Source of the DNA: Wolbachia pipientis
Lineage (GTDB): Bacteria > Pseudomonadota > Alphaproteobacteria > Rickettsiales > Anaplasmataceae
Assembly: GCF_023661085.1 (NCBI RefSeq)
Contig: NZ_JAHDJT010000029.1
Coordinates: 1 to 11,389 of the forward strand
Length of the DNA stretch: 11,389 bases
Direction: 5' to 3'
How positions within the stretch are numbered: position 1 is the first letter of the stretch; every line of letters begins with the position of its first letter. This document shows, piece after piece, positions 8,049-11,389 of this stretch. The position numbers and the translations under genes were made by a program. The notes below the pieces were generated by a model. That model ran no database searches, was not told where the DNA came from, and was given only the letters and a program-made list of their open reading frames with translations.

Positions 8049-8132
8049 CAGGTTTGTTGCAGAACGTTAATTTAAAATTGGACAACATCCATAGAAACTA
8101 TCACAAATTATATTAATTTTTTAACCAAAAGC

Positions 8133-8161
8133 TTGACTTTCAGCAGAATTTATTGTATTAT
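8133..8161 (+). promoter_or_regulatory. Near-consensus sigma-70 promoter for the ankyrin membrane protein
   Basis: TTGACT (8133-8138) and TATTAT (8156-8161) are separated by exactly 17 bases. Each hexamer has one mismatch to consensus, and the pair lies 34 bases before the start codon. This is the best promoter match I see in the window. Confidence 0.6.
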
Positions 8162-8183
8162 TAATAAATAATATGATCAAAAT

Positions 8184-8190
8184 AAGGAGG
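8184..8190 (+). promoter_or_regulatory. Consensus Shine-Dalgarno site of the ankyrin membrane protein
   Basis: AAGGAGG lies 5 bases before the ATG at 8196 and fixes that start. It is the strongest ribosome binding site in the window and, with the promoter just upstream, suggests substantial expression. Confidence 0.75.
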
Positions 8191-8195
8191 ATCGT

Positions 8196-9017
8196 ATGAC
8201 TGATGGTTTAAATTTAATAATTCGTGAAATAAAAGATGGTCAACAAAGAATTGAAGACCTAAAGTCTTTCCTTCAACCAAAAACAGTTAACGAAACACCT
8301 ACTGACACAAAAGAGATAACTGTTGATAGAAGCACGTTTGCACTTGCTTTACAATGCTCTAAAACTACAAAAGAAGCGGTAATACACGAAATTCTGCTTC
8401 ATTTTGTGCAAAGTCTCGATAAGCAACCACTAGAAGATGTGATGAAACATTTGGAAAAAGCTATAGGAGATAGGATGTATGCAAAAAACAACCCAATAAG
8501 CAACCCAAACGAAGAGTTTCGCACTCACATGAACTTTAAGGGTAAAGGAGGCAATACATTATTGCACCAAGCTGTTATAGATAATAACACTCAGGCAATA
8601 GAGGTCCTTTTTAACTATGATATCAATCCTTTGATAAAGAACCAAAAAGATGAAATTCCATTAGATTTAGCTCAAGGAAAAACAAGAGAAACGCTTGTTA
8701 AAGGTATGAAAAAACAAGCTGACTCGAAGAAATGGAGCGCTGCATGTAGTAGTTCATTTGGCGTTATACCTGGCGTTTTTCTTAGTGTTGGACTAAGCGT
8801 TGGTAGTGCTTTAGCAGGTCCTTCGATGGCTATCATATTGGGCGCAGCAGCAGTATTTACTCTCGTTGCTGGAATAGCGGTCGGACTAGCTATATATTTC
8901 TTAAGTCATGACTATAAACAGGCTAAATCGATAGAAAAGGCGATTAATTCTGAGCTGTCTTCTACGCTCACAAATGGTAAAGAAGCGTCTGTGACTGCGG
9001 GTGGAGTAGGGCCATAA
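8196..9017 (+). CDS. Ankyrin-repeat protein with C-terminal glycine-rich two-helix membrane anchor
   Basis: The product has 273 residues and is not recognised as a named protein. The N-terminal part (1-110) is hydrophilic and probably helical. Residues 118-150 match an ankyrin repeat (GNTLLHQAVIDNNTQAIEVL, then an NPLIKNQ turn), and a partial second repeat follows (DEIPLDLAQ...). After a basic linker (KKQADSKKW) come two hydrophobic segments at about 187-207 and 210-236, rich in Gly, Ala and Ser, forming a likely membrane hairpin. A short polar tail ends at residue 273. With so little ankyrin sequence it would be a minimal binding module. Ankyrin proteins are abundant in Wolbachia and several are thought to act on the host, but no export signal is visible here. 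It is preceded by its own promoter and converges on hisS with a single base between stop codons. Confidence 0.85.
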   Translation: MTDGLNLIIREIKDGQQRIEDLKSFLQPKTVNETPTDTKEITVDRSTFALALQCSKTTKEAVIHEILLHFVQSLDKQPLEDVMKHLEKAIGDRMYAKNNPISNPNEEFRTHMNFKGKGGNTLLHQAVIDNNTQAIEVLFNYDINPLIKNQKDEIPLDLAQGKTRETLVKGMKKQADSKKWSAACSSSFGVIPGVFLSVGLSVGSALAGPSMAIILGAAAVFTLVAGIAVGLAIYFLSHDYKQAKSIEKAINSELSSTLTNGKEASVTAGGVGP

Positions 9018-9018
9018 C

Positions 9019-10281
9019 CTACCAAAACCTGCTCTTGCGGTTCTGACCATACACTTGATGAATGCTTTTTATTATATTATTGCGGGCAATCGTTTTTTCT
9101 TCACCTAGATCCATATCTTTAATCTTTAAAGTTTTGCTGCTCAGTTCTTCATCACCAAAAATAAGTGCAACTTTAGCATCCGCTTGATTTGCTTTTCTCA
9201 TTCGGGTTTTGAGAGTTCCGCTATACTCATAGATTACATATAAACCATTTCTGCGCAGCTCATTTGCAAGTGTCAGAGCATGCTCTTCAGCCTCTTTGCC
9301 AATAGGAATTAGACAAACAGCTCTTTCCTCTTTCACGAGATAGTTGGTCAGTTCCATTACGCGCTCAATACCTCCTGCAAATCCTATTGCCGGAGTATGC
9401 TTCCCACCTACTGAAGATACTAGATTATCATATCTTCCTCCTGCAAAAACTGCTCCTTGGCTACCTAAATCTTCTGTGACGAATTCAAACACTGTGTGGC
9501 AATAATAATCTAAACCTCGGACCAATTTATCATTTACAGTATAAGGTATATCAAGAATTGTTAATCCATTTAGTATTTGCTCAAAGAAACTCAAGGACTT
9601 TTTTGTATAATAGTCACTGATTTTAGGTGCACCAGAGATTATTTCTTTATCTGTCTTGTCCTTGGAATCTAATATTCTGAGTGGGTTCTTAATCAATCGA
9701 TTTTGGCTATCTTCTGATAGGTCGTTTTGAAACTTTTTAAAATATGATATTAAGGCTTCTCTATACTTACCTATTGTTTCACCATCGCCCAAAGAATTAA
9801 TTTCCAGCCTTACATTTTTATCGATACCAAATTCAGTTAATAGATGCTGAGCAAGTGTAATCAATTCAATATCGGCTTTTGGATCTTCTACACCGAAAGC
9901 TTCAAAATTTATCTGATGAAATTGCCTTTGCCTTCCCTTTTGCGGTCTTTCATAGCGAAATGCAGGCCCTGTCGAAAATAATTTTATTGGTGTTTGCAGT
10001 TTTTTTTCAACCAAAAGCCTGACAACCGCTGCGGTGAACTCAGGACGTAAAGTTATGCTCTTGCCCCCTTTATCATTAAAGGTATACATCTCTTTATTGA
10101 TGATATCTGAGCTATCACCTAAAGTTTTTGTGAAGACTTCTGTATATTCAAATATTGGAGTTTCAACAGGTAAAAAGCCATATAAACTTGAAATTTCGCT
10201 CGCTGTTTGTTGAACATATTTAAACCTATACCATTCATCAAACAGAAGATCTTTTGTTCCTCTAACTGTTTGATTAATCAT
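9019..10281 (-). CDS. hisS: Histidyl-tRNA synthetase
   Basis: HisS is a cytosolic class II aminoacyl-tRNA synthetase that attaches histidine to tRNA-His. Starting at the ATG at 10281 gives 420 residues, the normal family length. The protein begins with the typical [10 protein letters not shown]. Motif 2 is at 108-123 ([16 protein letters not shown]), the histidine-binding motif LVRGLDYY at 253-260, GGRYDNL at 281-287, and motif 3 [11 protein letters not shown] at 298-308. A C-terminal anticodon-binding domain spans about 322-420. An upstream in-frame start at 10380 would add 33 residues lying entirely inside nfu in another frame and unlike HisS, so it is rejected. The ATG overlaps the nfu stop codon in an ATGA, pointing to translational coupling in an nfu-hisS operon. 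Confidence 0.97.
   Translation of the reverse strand: MINQTVRGTKDLLFDEWYRFKYVQQTASEISSLYGFLPVETPIFEYTEVFTKTLGDSSDIINKEMYTFNDKGGKSITLRPEFTAAVVRLLVEKKLQTPIKLFSTGPAFRYERPQKGRQRQFHQINFEAFGVEDPKADIELITLAQHLLTEFGIDKNVRLEINSLGDGETIGKYREALISYFKKFQNDLSEDSQNRLIKNPLRILDSKDKTDKEIISGAPKISDYYTKKSLSFFEQILNGLTILDIPYTVNDKLVRGLDYYCHTVFEFVTEDLGSQGAVFAGGRYDNLVSSVGGKHTPAIGFAGGIERVMELTNYLVKEERAVCLIPIGKEAEEHALTLANELRRNGLYVIYEYSGTLKTRMRKANQADAKVALIFGDEELSSKTLKIKDMDLGEEKTIARNNIIKSIHQVYGQNRKSRFW
10278..10281 (-). promoter_or_regulatory. ATGA stop-start overlap coupling nfu and hisS
   Basis: On the minus strand the hisS ATG (10281-10279) and the nfu TGA (10280-10278) share two bases in the sequence ATGA. This arrangement normally allows ribosomes ending the first gene to reinitiate on the second. 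It is also the reason for choosing this hisS start. Confidence 0.75.
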
Positions 10282-10850
10282 AGTATAGTTTCTATACCTG
10301 AAACTTCTGGTATGTGATAGCACAGCATATTTTGCACTCCTTGCTTGAGAGTAATTGCAGCACTTGGACATCCAGAACAAGCTCCTTGCAGCTCAACGTA
10401 AACTATTCCGTCTTTATAGCCACGAAATTTGATATCACCACCATCTTGAGCAACTGCAGGTTTAATATAGCTTTCCATCAACCCTTTTATCCTGTTTACA
10501 ATTTCTATATCACTTTCATCAAAAAATTCTTCTTCTAGTGTATTATTATCATTCACCCCTTCCTTATCAAGTGCTTTTCCACCAGAAGTAAAGTGATCCA
10601 TAATCGTAGTTAAAATTTCCACTTTTAATATGTCCCAATTAATACCATCTGGTTTTGTAATTGAAATAAAATCATGACCAAAAAATACTCTCATCGCATG
10701 TTCTATTTGCAAGAGATTTGCTGCTAGTTTAGAATTTTTTATTTCATCTGCATTTGAAAAATCAGCCGTTTCTCCTTCGTTTAAAATTGCAAACCCAGGA
10801 AGAAATTTTAGCGTGTTTGGGTTTGGTGTTTCTTCAATTTGAATGAACAT
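10278..10850 (-). CDS. NfuA/NFU1-type iron-sulfur cluster carrier
   Basis: This is a scaffold/carrier of the NFU family, which binds a 4Fe-4S cluster between two monomers and passes it to client enzymes. From the ATG at 10850 it has 190 residues. The N-terminal Nfu domain (1-90) opens with [18 protein letters not shown], the hallmark of the mitochondrial/alphaproteobacterial type. The C-terminal NifU-like domain (about 112-190) contains AQDGGDI and the cluster-binding CSGC (Cys158, Cys161). An Asn/Asp/Glu-rich linker (about 97-115) joins the two. A GTG codon four residues upstream (10862) is possible, but homologues begin at the MFIQ methionine. It heads the nfu-hisS pair, overlapping hisS by 4 bases. 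It is divergent from the J-domain gene, with about 60 bases between starts, so the promoters must overlap or lie close together. Confidence 0.94.
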   Translation of the reverse strand: MFIQIEETPNPNTLKFLPGFAILNEGETADFSNADEIKNSKLAANLLQIEHAMRVFFGHDFISITKPDGINWDILKVEILTTIMDHFTSGGKALDKEGVNDNNTLEEEFFDESDIEIVNRIKGLMESYIKPAVAQDGGDIKFRGYKDGIVYVELQGACSGCPSAAITLKQGVQNMLCYHIPEVSGIETIL

Positions 10851-10911
10851 GTTGTTTACCACGACGACTATAATTGTTACTATTTAATCACAAAATGATA
10901 AAAAAATATAC

Positions 10912-11271
10912 ATGTCATTCATCTTTTTTCTTTTTTTGATATTCATAGTAATTACTTTTGTCTTGCCTAGCGTTGTTGTATTTTTTCTCTTCTTAACAAA
11001 AAGAAATAACACAGGTTTCATGGTGAATTCTATACTGAGTAGATTTTTGAATGAATTTAATGGCAGTAGAAGTTATACTAAAAATGAAGCCGGTGATAAT
11101 ATGTCCACAGATGAGGCACTAAAAATATTGGGTCTAAATTCTGAAGCAAACAAAAATGAAATCAATAAAGCATATCAAAATTTAATGAAGTTAGTGCATC
11201 CAGATAAGAGAGGCTCAGAATACTTTGCACACAAGTTAAATGCAGCACGTGATAGGTTGCTGAGGAGATAA
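10912..11271 (+). CDS. Membrane-anchored J-domain protein of Tim14/DjlA-like layout
   Basis: This small protein of 119 residues has one N-terminal transmembrane segment (about 3-28, Phe/Leu/Ile/Val-rich), a basic linker starting TKRNN, and a C-terminal J domain (about 65-119). The J domain contains the HPD tripeptide at 96-98, which stimulates Hsp70 ATPase activity. The sequence around it, HPDKRGSEYFAHKLNAARD, follows the pattern of mitochondrial Pam18/Tim14 (HPDKGGS...AKINEA), as does the order of anchor then J domain. It probably recruits DnaK to the inner membrane; its substrate is unknown. No clear Shine-Dalgarno sequence precedes the ATG, which lies in a run of A and T. It is divergent from nfu. 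The product appears complete and ends just before the right-hand repeat. Confidence 0.88.
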   Translation: MSFIFFLFLIFIVITFVLPSVVVFFLFLTKRNNTGFMVNSILSRFLNEFNGSRSYTKNEAGDNMSTDEALKILGLNSEANKNEINKAYQNLMKLVHPDKRGSEYFAHKLNAARDRLLRR

Positions 11272-11294
11272 TAAATTCCTTGCACGGCCTAAGC

Positions 11295-11317
11295 AGAAAA
11301 AAAGCAAAAGAAACCCC
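11295..11317 (-). repeat. Inverted copy of the left-end dispersed repeat
   Basis: This 23-base segment is the reverse complement of 35-57 with one mismatch. Weaker similarity extends a further ~20 bases (to about 11337), where AAATAAATAC on the minus strand parallels the left copy. It lies just beyond the stop of the J-domain gene. Together the two copies bracket the whole window in opposite orientation. Confidence 0.6.
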
Positions 11318-11350
11318 GGTCGGTATTTATTTTCAGTATTGGCGTTTTTA

Positions 11351-11387
11351 TGCCTTAAACGCTGCAATTTAGCTGCTTTTGAAGGCA
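11351..11387. repeat. Small palindromic repeat at the right end
   Basis: An imperfect inverted repeat: tgcctt (11351-11356) pairs with aaggca (11382-11387), and the adjoining A and T runs can extend the stem. A direct repeat gctgc lies within. It resembles the short intergenic repeats of Wolbachia. The window ends here, so its full extent is not visible. Confidence 0.4.
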
Positions 11388-11389
11388 AC

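Noticed and set aside
10282..10380. Extended N-terminus of 33 residues on HisS
   Set aside because: The extra residues are read from inside nfu in another frame and do not resemble HisS. The ATG at 10281 gives the normal length, the usual [10 protein letters not shown] opening and an ATGA overlap.
10851..10862. GTG start adding four residues to the Nfu protein
   Set aside because: The family normally begins at the MFIQ methionine, and no better ribosome binding site supports the GTG.

Overview
The window looks like part of a Wolbachia chromosome (Rickettsiales, Alphaproteobacteria). The evidence is AT-rich DNA, alphaproteobacterial-type housekeeping proteins, a palindromic element of the Wolbachia (WPE) type that occurs both between genes and in frame inside murA, an ankyrin protein, and dispersed intergenic repeats at both ends. 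This assignment comes from recognising sequence features, not from a database match.

Layout. Positions 1-189 hold a dispersed repeat and a candidate promoter. murA (190-1566, +) and thyX (1576-2439, +) form a tight pair. An intergenic palindromic element (about 2510-2588) separates them from a 3.25 kb gene on the minus strand (2671-5922). That gene encodes a large multidomain protein with a collagenase-like zinc-protease domain (HELGH plus a downstream glutamate) preceded by a second, catalytically degenerate copy of the same domain. priA (6090-8048, +) follows from a divergent intergenic region. Next is a two-helix membrane ankyrin protein (8196-9017, +) with the clearest promoter and ribosome binding site in the window. 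hisS (9019-10281, -) converges on it with a 1-base gap and is coupled to the upstream nfu gene (10278-10850, -) by an ATGA overlap. Divergent from nfu is a small membrane-anchored J-domain protein (10912-11271, +). The last ~100 bases carry an inverted copy of part of the repeat found at the left end.

Function. Core genes cover lipid II precursor synthesis (murA), dTMP synthesis (thyX), replication restart (priA), histidyl-tRNA charging (hisS), Fe-S cluster delivery (nfu) and an Hsp70 co-chaperone (J protein). Two genes look accessory and host-facing: the large protease-like protein and the ankyrin membrane protein, on either side of priA. The large protein is the most unusual object here. 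Its architecture is two related N-terminal segments joined by a coiled coil, then a polybasic RKKR site, a pseudoprotease, a protease, a second polybasic RSKR site, and a C-terminal domain resembling its own N-terminus. This suggests a secreted effector or toxin processed inside a eukaryotic host, but that is inference.
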